From contig JABTUP010000001.1 in the NCBI GenBank assembly GCA_015075325.1, forward strand, positions 186,001-250,000: a stretch of DNA of 64,000 bases, read 5' to 3'. A model generated the notes under the pieces. The model was given only the letters and a program-made list of their open reading frames with translations. It was not told the DNA's origin and did not search any database. Positions 51,964-60,977 of the stretch are shown one piece after another. The stretch comes from Flavobacteriales bacterium. Lineage in GTDB: Bacteria; Bacteroidota; Bacteroidia; Flavobacteriales_E; Vicingaceae. Every line of letters begins with the position of its first letter. Position 1 is the first letter of the stretch. The translations under genes were made by a program, and so were the position numbers.

Positions 51964-52827
51964 ATGGCTAGCCAACAAAAACAAACCAGTTTTTTTGATA
52001 AATCGTTTTCCGATACAAAAACTTCGGATTATCAGTTGTTTTTACAATTGAGTAAAAGCGGTTTGAGCTACACCATTTTTAACACACAAACCAATACTTA
52101 TATTGGCTTTGAAAGCTTTTTGTTTAATGATGTTTACAACGATTACTCTATTTTAAACCCACTAAACCAAGTTATTGAACAAACTCCATTGTTTAAAAAA
52201 TCGTTCAGCAAATTTGTGGTTTCGTATGTAAACAATCGTTCTACATTAATTCCAAAACCTCTTTACAAAGCCGACGAACTTAAAAAATATCATTTATTCA
52301 ATTTTGCCGAACAAGAAGAAGATGTTTATTTATCAGATTTTGTTTTAAACCTTTCGGCATACAATATTTACAGTATTCCTGATTTTATTGTAAATACATT
52401 TAAAAATATTGACAATTTTACCTTTCATCATTTTTCTACTGCTTTAATTGAAGCATCGTTGCTGCATGCAAAAAAATCATCAGCCTTATCGCTAATTGAT
52501 GTTCACGTTTTGCCCCAATCGTTTCAAATTATTTCAGTAAAAAATCAAACACTAGAGCTTTACAACTCTTTTAACTACCAAACCAGCGAAGACTTTATTT
52601 ATTATTTGTTGTTTGTACTGAATCAGCTTAATACCAAAGGCAACGAAGCAACTATTCGATTAACTGGAGAAGTAGATAAAAATTCGGCGATTTACGACAT
52701 GTTGTACAAATACATTCAAACCATCGAATTTTGTGAAACACCAAACGAACTAAAGTATAGTTACGTTTTCGAACAAACCCAAAAGCATTACCATTATGCA
52801 TTATTTAATCAATATTTGTGCGAATAA
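51964..52827 (+). CDS. DUF3822 family protein
   Basis: A 287-residue cytoplasmic protein of the DUF3822 family, found in Bacteroidota. Features: DYQLFLQLSKSGLSYTIFN at the N-terminus, VVSYVNNRSTLIPKPLY, and repeated strand-helix units (FVLNLSAYNIYSIPD, NFTFHHFSTALIEASLL) suggestive of an actin-like ATPase fold, though no nucleotide motif is obvious. It overlaps rsmD by 10 bp, indicating translational coupling and a possible link to ribosome maturation. Confidence 0.82.
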   Translation: MASQQKQTSFFDKSFSDTKTSDYQLFLQLSKSGLSYTIFNTQTNTYIGFESFLFNDVYNDYSILNPLNQVIEQTPLFKKSFSKFVVSYVNNRSTLIPKPLYKADELKKYHLFNFAEQEEDVYLSDFVLNLSAYNIYSIPDFIVNTFKNIDNFTFHHFSTALIEASLLHAKKSSALSLIDVHVLPQSFQIISVKNQTLELYNSFNYQTSEDFIYYLLFVLNQLNTKGNEATIRLTGEVDKNSAIYDMLYKYIQTIEFCETPNELKYSYVFEQTQKHYHYALFNQYLCE

Positions 52828-53348
52828 TTTCAGGAATACATAAAGGAAAGGCTATTCAAGCTCCTAAAAACTTACCCGTAAGACCAACTACCGATTTTGC
52901 GAAAGAAGCTTTGTTTAATATTATTGAAAATAACTTTGAAATTGACGAACTAGATGTATTGGATTTATTTGCTGGAACAGGAAATATTACTTACGAATTT
53001 GCATCGCGAGGAGCAAAAACCGTAACAAGTATCGACCAAAACTCGAATTGTTACAACTTTATAAAACGAACTACAAAAGAATTGAATTTCGATTCAGTTC
53101 AGGTGTTTAGAGCTGATGTTTTTAAATTCTTGCACAACCACAAAAATCAATATGACTTTATTTTTGCCGACCCACCGTTCGACCTAAAAAACATTCCTGA
53201 AATTGCTCAATTGGTTTTCGATAATAATATATTAAAAGAAAATGGCTGGTTGGTAATTGAACACGATAAACGTACCGACTTTAGTAAACATCCCAACTTT
53301 CTACAACATCGTAAATACGGGCACGTAAACTATAGCTTTTTTGGGTGA
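52818..53348 (+). CDS. rsmD: 16S rRNA (guanine966-N2)-methyltransferase RsmD
   Basis: A 176-residue SAM-dependent methyltransferase that modifies guanine 966 of 16S rRNA. It shows MRIISGIHKGKAIQAPKNL, RPTTDFAKEALFNII, motif I VLDLFAGTGNITYEFASRGA and catalytic motif IV as FADPPFD. The start is GTG at 52818, inside the DUF3822 gene. The stop TGA falls in the first unit of a heptad array. Confidence 0.93.
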   Translation: MRIISGIHKGKAIQAPKNLPVRPTTDFAKEALFNIIENNFEIDELDVLDLFAGTGNITYEFASRGAKTVTSIDQNSNCYNFIKRTTKELNFDSVQVFRADVFKFLHNHKNQYDFIFADPPFDLKNIPEIAQLVFDNNILKENGWLVIEHDKRTDFSKHPNFLQHRKYGHVNYSFFG

Positions 53349-53421
53349 TGAGTATTGAGTGATGGGTATTTTGTGAACTGAGAACTGATTACTATAAACT
53401 ATGAACTGACTACTAATAACT
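53343..53421. repeat. Heptad array filling the rsmD-MATE spacer
   Basis: Four units of GGGTGAT/GAGTATT type, a 2-base phase slip, then seven units ending in ACT (gtgaact, gagaact, gattact, ataaact, atgaact, gactact, aataact). It begins at the rsmD stop and ends 2 nt before the MATE ATG. Confidence 0.7.
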
Positions 53422-53423
53422 AA

Positions 53424-54755
53424 ATGACTAAACTCTATTCCTATAAAACCATTTGGCAAATAGCTTTTCCAATTATTATTAGTGGAATTGCTCAAAATGT
53501 GGTAAATGTTACTGATACTGCTTTTTTAGGTCAGGTTAGTAATGCTGCCATGGGAGCAGCAGGAAATGCAGGTATTTTTTATTTTGTTTTAATTATTACC
53601 GGCATGGGTTTTACCACTGGAGCTCAAATAATAATAGGACGAAGAAATGGAGAAAACAACCCACTAGAAATTGGAAAAATTGTTGACCATGCATTTTACT
53701 TTATAATACCATTAGCAGTTCTGCTTTTTGGATTGGTACAGCTTTTCTCACATCATTTTTTTAATGCTATTGTACAATCCGAAACTATTTTAGTTTTAGC
53801 TAATGATTTTACCAAAGTCCGAATTTGGGGTATTTTGTTTGCTTTCTTAAACTTCACATTCATAGCTTTTTATGTGGGTATTACCAAAACTAAAATTTTG
53901 AGTTATGTAACCATTGTAATGATGTTGGTAAATGTAGTACTCGATTACGTACTTATTTTTGGTCACTTTGGTTTTCCCGAAATGGGCGTTAAAGGAGCTG
54001 CTTTAGCTTCGGTTATTTCTGAAGGTTGTGCCTTTTTGTTTTTTTTAATTTACACCATCAAAACCGTCGACCTCAACAAATACGATTTGTTTGGGTTTAA
54101 ACCCTTCAATTTATCCATACTATCGCGTATGTTTAATGTGAGCTTTCCCATCATGTTACAAAACTTTTTATCGCTCAGTTCTTGGTTTATCTTTTTTATG
54201 ATTATTGAAAAAATGGGGGAAGACGAATTAGCCATTTCACACATTGTTCGAAGCATATACATGGTACTGATGATTCCATTGTTCGGTTTTAGTAACGCAA
54301 CCAACACCTTGGTAAGTAATTTAATTGGTGAAGGACGGAGCAACGAAGTACTCTCCATGATTAAAAAAATAATTTGGATGAGTTTAGGATTTACGTTTAT
54401 TCTCTCATTCATTAGCTTTTTTATTCCCGAATTTTTAGCCAGCTTTTACACCTCAAATGCTGATATAATTGTTAGAACAGCAGAATCGCTACACGTAATT
54501 AATTTCACCATGTTTTTCTTTTGCATTTCGTTTATCCTTTTCAATGGAGTAACAGGTACGGGTAACACCAGAACTTCGATGGTAATTGAGGCAACAAATA
54601 TTGTTATTTATTTGTCTTCTGCCTACTTTATTGCCATTGTATTAAAATCAAGTTTACCTGTGGTTTGGGCTTCCGAATTTATCTACTTTGGGTTTTTAGG
54701 CTTGTTTTCTTATCTTTATTTAAAATACGGAAACTGGAAAAAGAAAAAAATTTAA
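53424..54755 (+). CDS. MATE family efflux transporter
   Basis: A 443-residue inner-membrane protein with twelve predicted helices in two similar halves, the MATE arrangement. The N-terminus IWQIAFPIIISGIAQNVVNV and AFLGQVSNAAMGAAGNAG, plus the second-half counterpart FPIMLQNFLSLSSWFIFFM, are typical. It exports cationic compounds or drugs against Na+ or H+. Substrate unknown. Transcription may continue from rsmD through the heptad spacer. Confidence 0.9.
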   Translation: MTKLYSYKTIWQIAFPIIISGIAQNVVNVTDTAFLGQVSNAAMGAAGNAGIFYFVLIITGMGFTTGAQIIIGRRNGENNPLEIGKIVDHAFYFIIPLAVLLFGLVQLFSHHFFNAIVQSETILVLANDFTKVRIWGILFAFLNFTFIAFYVGITKTKILSYVTIVMMLVNVVLDYVLIFGHFGFPEMGVKGAALASVISEGCAFLFFLIYTIKTVDLNKYDLFGFKPFNLSILSRMFNVSFPIMLQNFLSLSSWFIFFMIIEKMGEDELAISHIVRSIYMVLMIPLFGFSNATNTLVSNLIGEGRSNEVLSMIKKIIWMSLGFTFILSFISFFIPEFLASFYTSNADIIVRTAESLHVINFTMFFFCISFILFNGVTGTGNTRTSMVIEATNIVIYLSSAYFIAIVLKSSLPVVWASEFIYFGFLGLFSYLYLKYGNWKKKKI

Positions 54756-54789
54756 AGAAGCAAAGCTTTTTAAAAAAGCTTTGCTTCTT
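54755..54789 (+). terminator. Long stem-loop overlapping the MATE stop codon
   Basis: A 17-bp perfect stem AAGAAGCAAAGCTTTTT and its complement with almost no loop, beginning at the last base of the stop codon. No T-run follows, so termination strength is uncertain. Confidence 0.65.
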
Positions 54790-54843
54790 GCAAACAAAAA
54801 CAAAACCTATTTTATTATTTTTACAATACTTATTTTTTTATAA

Positions 54844-55680
54844 ATGAAAAACCGCTACATATTCATCATTTTTATCATACTCGGTTCTACAACATTAACT
54901 GCACAAACCTATAAACCAGGAAAATCTGGTGGACTTTACCGAACAGGTGACGAAAAATTAGATAAAGGCTGGTTTTTTGGTATTGGTATTACTTACATGT
55001 TGCCCTATTTAGAAGAAAGTGAAACCATAAATTTTACCGACACGCTAAATCAAACATATACACAAAACTATTCAGCAAACCCAACTGGCAAAATTGGGTT
55101 ATTTGCCGAAATTGGAAAGTTTAAAATAAACAGCCGACGAATCATTAATTACCACGATTTTGGCTTATCGTACAAATGGTTTCGTGGTGGAGAAGATTTT
55201 ACTTCAACCACTTTACTTAACAACAATCCGTATACAACTACCTCTACTCAAGGTTCATACAGCGACCATGCCATTTCATTGCATTACAATATTGGACATA
55301 GTGTTGATGTATCCGACAAAACATTTATAGTAAACGGATTAGGTTTAAATGCTGATTATTTTATTATTAAAAGTAGAGCTGATGGCGGAAATGTATTAAA
55401 TCAACCACATAATTTTGTATCCGATTTTGTTGGAGAAGCTCATTACTTTTTTGGCGTTGGATTTAAAACAGGTAAACGATTAATGATAATGCCCATGATA
55501 GAAACTCCCATTTTTGCACTCTATGAATTTAATCACATTAAATCAACCCACGATTATTTCAATACCCGTTCACGACCAATTATTTTTCGAATACGATTTA
55601 TGATTTTAAAGAAAGGTTCCACCTCTTGTCCGGCTGTATTTAATCCTATGGGTATTGACCCTATGAACCAAAAAGAGTAA
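54844..55680 (+). CDS. Outer-membrane beta-barrel-like protein of unknown function
   Basis: A 278-residue exported protein (signal IIFIILGSTTLTAQ). The mature chain alternates glycine and aromatic residues: WFFGIGITYMLPYLE, HDFGLSYKWFRGGEDF, AISLHYNIGHSVDV and FFGVGFKTGKRLMIMP. This fits an outer-membrane barrel of about ten or twelve strands. The C-terminus ends in a short loop with a cysteine (TSCPAVFNPMGIDPM). No family recognised; it may share the transcript of the MATE gene. Confidence 0.62.
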   Translation: MKNRYIFIIFIILGSTTLTAQTYKPGKSGGLYRTGDEKLDKGWFFGIGITYMLPYLEESETINFTDTLNQTYTQNYSANPTGKIGLFAEIGKFKINSRRIINYHDFGLSYKWFRGGEDFTSTTLLNNNPYTTTSTQGSYSDHAISLHYNIGHSVDVSDKTFIVNGLGLNADYFIIKSRADGGNVLNQPHNFVSDFVGEAHYFFGVGFKTGKRLMIMPMIETPIFALYEFNHIKSTHDYFNTRSRPIIFRIRFMILKKGSTSCPAVFNPMGIDPMNQKE

Positions 55681-55708
55681 ATTTAATTTTAATTACTTTA
55701 AAAAATTA

Positions 55709-55816
55709 TGCCACAGATTACGCCAATTTACACCGATTACTTTTCACAAATTAATTTTAATTATTATCACGCTATTAGCGTGGTAAAATCTGCGAAAATC
55801 TGTGTAATCAGTGGCA
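55709..55816. repeat. TGCCACA...TGTGGCA inverted-repeat element, copy 2
   Basis: A 108-bp element starting TGCCACAGATTACGCC and ending GTGTAATCAGTGGCA, with a central hairpin TATCACGC/GCGTGGTA (55765-55785). It shares termini and layout with 11267-11389 but the hairpin bases differ. Confidence 0.6.
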
Positions 55817-55850
55817 ACCATTTACAACATAATTGAAGGTAAATTATTTT

Positions 55851-57377
55851 ATGAAGAAAAGGTTATCCATATTATTTCTACTTACTTTCATTACTTCAGT
55901 AATAGCTTTTGCTCAGCTTTCTGGCACAAAACAAGAAGATGTTATTGATCAGGATAACGTATTTTTAGACGGAGTAGTTTCTGATTATTATACTGGAGAA
56001 AAACTATCCTATGTAAGCATTCAAGCTGTTGCTGACGGAAAAGTAGTTGCTTCAGGAACGTCTGACGGAAAAGGCGAATACAAAATGGTGTTAGAGTTTG
56101 ATAAAGAATATAAAATAACCTTTTCAAGAGCAGGATTGATTGGAAAAACCATTATTGTAACCACATTTGGAGTTCCTGACGATAAAAAACACAAAGTACC
56201 AGATATGGGTGCAGAGATTACTCTTTTTAAGCCCAACGATTGTATTAAATCGGAAATGTTAAATGCTCCTGTTGGTAAAGCCATTTATTTTGTTGATAGA
56301 AACGAAATGGATTGGGACATGAATTACTCCATGGATAAATTAGCTGCATTAAATAAAATGCTCGACGATTGCTCAAAACAAGTTGAAAAACAAGAAAAAG
56401 ACTATGCTGCAGCCATGAAATTGGCAGACCAAGCTTTTGCAAAACGAGATTGGGAAAATGCAAAAATAGGTTACCAAAAAGCATTAACCATATTTGCCGA
56501 TAAACCCGAACCAAAAGACCGATTAAAACTAATTGAAACCGAATTAACAAAAAAAGCAGAAGCCGAAAAACAACGAGCAGAAGAAAAAGCAAGAGCCGAA
56601 GCCGAAGCTAAAGCTAAAGCAGAAAAAGAAGCTGCTGCTAAAAAAGAAGAGCAAGAACGCTTAGCCAAAGAAAAAGCCGAAGCAACAGCTCTTGCCAAAG
56701 CCGAAGCAGAAAAGGCTGAACTTGCTAAAGCCGAAGCTGCTGCTAAAAAAGCCGAAGAAGAGCGTTTAGCGAAAGAGAAAAAAGAAGCCGAAGCTAAACT
56801 TGCCCAAGAAGCAGCTGCAAAAGCTCAACTAGAAAAAGACGAGGCCATAAAAAAGAAAGAAGAAGAAAAACTAATTGCACAAAAAGAGGCTGAAAAACAA
56901 AAAGCACTTGCCGAAAAAACAAAACTAGAAAAAGAAGCTGCAAGCAACAAAAAAGAAGAAGTGGAGGCAAAAAAAGATGAAGTAATTGCCACCAACAATG
57001 CTAAAAAAGAAGAAAAAGAGAAACTTATTGCCCAAAAAGAAGCCGAAAAAAGAGCTGCTGAGGAAACCAAAGCTAAAGAAGAAAAAGAAGCCGCAGCTAA
57101 AAAAGAAGAACAAGAACGCATAGCAAAAGAACAAGCTGCCAACCTTGCTAAAAAAGCAGAAGACGAACGTGCTGAAAATAAAGTAGTTTTACTCGAAGAA
57201 AAAGAAGAAGTAGAACAACAAATTGCTACACAAGTTGAAGAAGAGAAAAAAGCACCCATAAAAGGCTCCTCAACCATTAAAATAAAAAGAACCAACAAAG
57301 GCAGACACCTTTACGAAAAACCAAACAAAACAGGCAAAGGTGATGGACCACGCCCCCGTAAACACATGGTGCTTTAA
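55851..57377 (+). CDS. Exported protein with carboxypeptidase-like domain and long Lys/Glu/Ala coiled coil
   Basis: A 508-residue exported protein. After the signal peptide (ILFLLTFITSVIAFAQ) comes a carboxypeptidase-regulatory-like domain at about residues 35-110 (FLDGVVSDYYTGEKLSYVSI). A TPR-like helical segment (AFAKRDWENAKIGYQKALTI) follows near 195. From about 225 to 470 the chain is almost only Lys, Glu, Ala and Gln, a TolA-like helix that could span the periplasm. A basic tail (KRTNKGRHLYEKPNKTGKG) ends it. The start is ATG 55851; the frame is open from 55833 but the signal peptide begins at 55851. The task may be linking envelope layers, by inference. Confidence 0.7.
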   Translation: MKKRLSILFLLTFITSVIAFAQLSGTKQEDVIDQDNVFLDGVVSDYYTGEKLSYVSIQAVADGKVVASGTSDGKGEYKMVLEFDKEYKITFSRAGLIGKTIIVTTFGVPDDKKHKVPDMGAEITLFKPNDCIKSEMLNAPVGKAIYFVDRNEMDWDMNYSMDKLAALNKMLDDCSKQVEKQEKDYAAAMKLADQAFAKRDWENAKIGYQKALTIFADKPEPKDRLKLIETELTKKAEAEKQRAEEKARAEAEAKAKAEKEAAAKKEEQERLAKEKAEATALAKAEAEKAELAKAEAAAKKAEEERLAKEKKEAEAKLAQEAAAKAQLEKDEAIKKKEEEKLIAQKEAEKQKALAEKTKLEKEAASNKKEEVEAKKDEVIATNNAKKEEKEKLIAQKEAEKRAAEETKAKEEKEAAAKKEEQERIAKEQAANLAKKAEDERAENKVVLLEEKEEVEQQIATQVEEEKKAPIKGSSTIKIKRTNKGRHLYEKPNKTGKGDGPRPRKHMVL

Positions 57378-57602
57378 GTTTTTCGCAATAATCTTTAACG
57401 AAAACTATTTTAGAACTTCTGTTTTAAGGATAAAATCCTATTTTTTAATTTACTCTACTTGAAAGTAAGCATACCATGCTCACACAACACGTTTTAAGTG
57501 AAATTACCTAAAACATCAGAGCATTTACTTACTGTAATAACCGTTGTATTACTCTTTTCAAAAACTTATTTAACGTCTAACTTAGTCTAAAAAAAATAAG
57601 CG

Positions 57603-58106
57603 ATGAAATATATAATAACAACATATTTAATCTTTTCTATTTCGTTTTTAATGGCTCAAACACAAAAAAAATTAAAAATAGAAGGCATAACTACAAATGG
57701 AGAAACGATAAATACTAGTGCGTTGAAAAATGTTACTATAAACATATACGAATACAACGACAAAATAGCTTCTTATGAATCGAATCTTAAAGGACAATTT
57801 GAATTTGAGATTGACATGAACTCTTACATTATGCTGGAATTCTTAAAAGAAGGTTTTCTAACAAAAAGAATATTGTTTGACACCAGAAACAAAAACATTG
57901 ACTATGGTAAAAATTACATCCCATTTAATTTTGAAATTGTAATGCTACTCAAAGTTGAAGGAATAGATGCTGATGATATTGATTTTCCAATTACCAAGAT
58001 TGAATACTTTCCAGAAGAAAAGGAATTTTTATTCGTTGAAAAATACACCAACGACATGATTAAACTTCAAGAAAAAATCATCAATAAACGGACAAAAGAA
58101 CATTAA
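57603..58106 (+). CDS. Small exported protein, probable beta-sandwich
   Basis: A 167-residue exported protein (signal ITTYLIFSISFLMAQ). The mature part reads KLKIEGITTNGETINTSALK, VTINIYEYNDKIASYESNLK and GQFEFEIDMNSYIMLEFLKE, matching the strand order of carboxypeptidase-regulatory-like domains. The C-terminal 40 residues are charged and helical. The 225-bp gap upstream holds no gene I can see. Function unknown. Confidence 0.58.
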   Translation: MKYIITTYLIFSISFLMAQTQKKLKIEGITTNGETINTSALKNVTINIYEYNDKIASYESNLKGQFEFEIDMNSYIMLEFLKEGFLTKRILFDTRNKNIDYGKNYIPFNFEIVMLLKVEGIDADDIDFPITKIEYFPEEKEFLFVEKYTNDMIKLQEKIINKRTKEH

Positions 58107-58175
58107 TAAATTTGAAATAACTTTCTGTTGTTAATTACTATTTTTCTTTAGTATTTCTCAAAACCTTTACAACAT

Positions 58176-58183
58176 TACCTTTG
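58176..58183 (+). promoter_or_regulatory. -7 promoter element
   Basis: TACCTTTG is an exact TAnnTTTG match, 100 nt before the AsmA-like start; the leader then contains the CGCAGAT-type repeat. Confidence 0.4.
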
Positions 58184-58244
58184 AGTAAAATACAAACTAT
58201 ACTTTTTTGTTTGTAATAGCGTTTTATTGATTTAACTTTTCACT

Positions 58245-58275
58245 GCGGAAATCAGCGATATCTGCGAGAAAGAAC
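58245..58275. repeat. CGCAGAT-type repeat, inverted copy
   Basis: ATATCTGCGAGAAA is the complement of the TTTCTCGCAGATA found at 3349-3362. It lies in the leader of the AsmA-like gene. Confidence 0.4.
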
Positions 58276-58283
58276 CTAAATGA

Positions 58284-60941
58284 ATGTCGGTATATAAAAA
58301 AGTTGCCATAACCTTTTCCATCATCATTTCTTTACTGTTTGGTGCTGGATGGTACATTTCGTCTGTTTACGAAGATGAAGTTAAGAACTTTATTTTATCC
58401 GAAATAAACAACCGCCTAAACACCAAAGTGGACATGGAGGAAATTAATTTCTCCGTTTTTAAAAAATTTCCTTACGCCTCGTTAGAATTAAAAAATGTTC
58501 GTGCCGATGAAGTAATATCGAAAGAAAAAAAAGACGATTTATTTAAAATTAAATCCATTTTTCTGCAGTTCAACATCATTGACATCATTAAAGAAAACTA
58601 TACCATTAAAAAAATTGCAGTTGAAGATGGTTTTATTAATTTATCTATCGACAAAAAAGGAAACGATAATTTCCATTTTTGGAAAAAAGACACCGCTCAA
58701 ACTGCAAATGCTTTTCAAATAGAACTATCAAAACTCGATTTTGAAAACATTTCCATTTCAATGGTTAACGATTTTAAAAAACTCGATTTTTTTGTTTTGG
58801 TTGACCAACTCAATTTATCAGGAAATTTTTCAGATAAAGACTACACGCTTAACACCGATGCGAAATTGCTTTTACAAGAACTCAATAGCAACAACCAAAA
58901 ATGGATAAAAAATAAAAAAATAAAGTTGTCTACTGCATTAGCTGTAAATCAAGAAACAGGAAAATACACCATAGAAAATGGTAAGGTTGCAATTGAAGAT
59001 TTGAGTTTCAACTTATCGGGAAATTTTATCGACAAGAAAAATTATACGGTTTTAGACATTGTATCGAAAGGTAACAACCTATCAATTGAATCTATTTTTT
59101 CGTTATTTCCACCCGAACAACAAGAAAAATTAAAATCGTATAAAACAACAGGAGACATTACGTACAACGCAAACATAAAAGGAAACTATTCATTTACCGA
59201 AAGCCCCAATTTTGAAGCTTCATTCAGCATTTTAAACGGAGAAATTGTAGAGCAAAACTCTGAATTATCGTTAACACAATTGAGCGTAAATGGAAGGTTT
59301 ATTAACGTAAAAAGCAATCCCACAAAATTAGAATTGAAAAATTTTAATGCCAATTTTGGTGCTGGTCACATTGCCGGAGATTACACTATTACTGATTTAA
59401 ACAATCCTCATGTGGTTTTAAAATCGGTTGCAAATATTGATATTTTGTCGGCAAAAAGTTTTTTTAAAATTGACACCCTTGAACTTGCCGAAGGAAAACT
59501 CGAATTAAATATCGAATACAACGGATACATTAGTGAATTGAGCAATATAAAAGCACAAGATTTGCAAAAATTAGCTGCAACAGGAAATGTAAAACTTTCC
59601 GAAACCAATTTAAAGCTAGTTAACTATCCTCATTTGCTTTCCAATTTAAATGCTTCATTTCAGTTTAACAACAACGAAATAATTATCGACTCGCTTCAAA
59701 CCAACTTTAATAAAAGTGCAATTTCGTTAAACGGAAGTTTTAAAAACCTGTTGGCATACCTTTTTATCGAAGACCAAAAACTATTGGTAAATGCTAATTT
59801 TCATGCAAAAAAAATTATTCTTGATGATTTGTTGACGAGTAACAACAATACTAAAAACAATAACGATTATAGTTTAATTCTTCCTCAAAACATTTCATTT
59901 CAACTCAATACAAAAATTGATTCATTTTATTTTAGAAAATTTGAAGCCAAAAATTTTTCCTCACAACTTAAACTTCACAACAAACAATTTACTGCTTCCA
60001 ACATTCAGTTTAACGCCATGCAGGGTTCAGCAAAGGGCGAACTTTACATTGATGAATCAGACAGTACTAAAACCATTATAACCAGCACCGCAAATCTGGA
60101 AAACATAAACATAAATCAACTGTTTTATCAATTTGAAAACTTCGGGCAAAACTACTTTGTTGCTGAAAACATTAAAGGCAATGTTAGTTCAGCAATTCAA
60201 TTTGCATCTGTTTGGGACAAAAATTTAAAACTCAACAAAGATAAACTTTACGTTTTAGCCGATTTAACCATAAAAAAAGGAGAGTTGATTAACTATAAAC
60301 CTGCTTTGGCTTTGAGTAAATTTATTGAAATAAATGAATTGGAACACATTAAATTTTCGACCTTACAAACACAATTAGAAATAAAAAATCAAATCATATC
60401 TATTCCAAAAACAGAAATAAAATCATCGGCATTAGATTTAACCATTTCTGGAACACACACGTTCGACAACGAAATTGACTATCGTTTTAAATTATTAATG
60501 AGCGATGTGTTATGGAAAAAGGCAAAATCGAAAAAGAAAGAAAACTCAGAATTCGGTTATGAAGAAGAAGATGGCTTAGGTAAAGCAGTACTGTTTTTAA
60601 GAATGACTGGAACAGTTAAAAACCCGAAAATTAGCTACGACACCAAAAGTTTAAAAGAAAAATGGAGCGATGATATTAAAGAAGAAAAACGAACCTTAAA
60701 ACAGATTTTAAAAGATGAGTTTGGTTGGTTTAAAAAAGACAGCACACTTACCGACCCCAAAAAACCTAAAAAAGATGGATTTTTAATTGAGTGGGAAGAA
60801 GATACGAGAAAGTCGGAAGTGGGAAGTTCGAAGACCGAAGACCGAAGTGGTAAGCCAGAGGAGAAAAAAGGCTTAGGAAAACTTATAGATAAGATTGCCA
60901 AACCTGATGCTGAAGAGTACGAAGAAAGTGATGATTTTTAA
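58284..60941 (+). CDS. AsmA-like / AsmA C-terminal-domain protein
   Basis: An 885-residue envelope protein with an N-terminal membrane anchor (KVAITFSIIISLLFGAGWYI) and long beta-rich body of the AsmA/TamB/VPS13-like type. The early segment LNTKVDMEEINFSVFKKFPY and ASLELKNVRAD is typical of AsmA family members in Bacteroidota, as is LSGTHTFDNEIDYRFKLLMS near the end. Such proteins bridge membranes and are linked to phospholipid transport. The C-terminal tail (about residues 842-858) is encoded by a heptad array and is likely disordered. Confidence 0.85.
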   Translation: MSVYKKVAITFSIIISLLFGAGWYISSVYEDEVKNFILSEINNRLNTKVDMEEINFSVFKKFPYASLELKNVRADEVISKEKKDDLFKIKSIFLQFNIIDIIKENYTIKKIAVEDGFINLSIDKKGNDNFHFWKKDTAQTANAFQIELSKLDFENISISMVNDFKKLDFFVLVDQLNLSGNFSDKDYTLNTDAKLLLQELNSNNQKWIKNKKIKLSTALAVNQETGKYTIENGKVAIEDLSFNLSGNFIDKKNYTVLDIVSKGNNLSIESIFSLFPPEQQEKLKSYKTTGDITYNANIKGNYSFTESPNFEASFSILNGEIVEQNSELSLTQLSVNGRFINVKSNPTKLELKNFNANFGAGHIAGDYTITDLNNPHVVLKSVANIDILSAKSFFKIDTLELAEGKLELNIEYNGYISELSNIKAQDLQKLAATGNVKLSETNLKLVNYPHLLSNLNASFQFNNNEIIIDSLQTNFNKSAISLNGSFKNLLAYLFIEDQKLLVNANFHAKKIILDDLLTSNNNTKNNNDYSLILPQNISFQLNTKIDSFYFRKFEAKNFSSQLKLHNKQFTASNIQFNAMQGSAKGELYIDESDSTKTIITSTANLENININQLFYQFENFGQNYFVAENIKGNVSSAIQFASVWDKNLKLNKDKLYVLADLTIKKGELINYKPALALSKFIEINELEHIKFSTLQTQLEIKNQIISIPKTEIKSSALDLTISGTHTFDNEIDYRFKLLMSDVLWKKAKSKKKENSEFGYEEEDGLGKAVLFLRMTGTVKNPKISYDTKSLKEKWSDDIKEEKRTLKQILKDEFGWFKKDSTLTDPKKPKKDGFLIEWEEDTRKSEVGSSKTEDRSGKPEEKKGLGKLIDKIAKPDAEEYEESDDF
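60808..60856. repeat. Heptad array inside the AsmA-like coding sequence
   Basis: Seven in-phase units (gaaagtc, ggaagtg, ggaagtt, cgaagac twice, cgaagtg, gtaagcc) of the same type as the spacer arrays. They are translated as RKSEVGSSKTEDRSGKP. Confidence 0.65.
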
Positions 60942-60977
60942 ATTGTTTCATTAAAAAAAAGCATACTTTTAACTACG

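Noticed and set aside
56825-57298. A 157-codon open frame on the minus strand opposite the coiled-coil protein gene
   Set aside because: It is a shadow of the Lys/Glu/Ala-rich coding sequence, giving a Ser/Phe/Ala low-complexity protein; the plus-strand gene has a signal peptide and recognised domains.
57378-57602. Hidden small gene in the 225-bp gap
   Set aside because: No frame with a start, coding character and more than about 30 codons was seen; only a weak AT-rich foldback is present.
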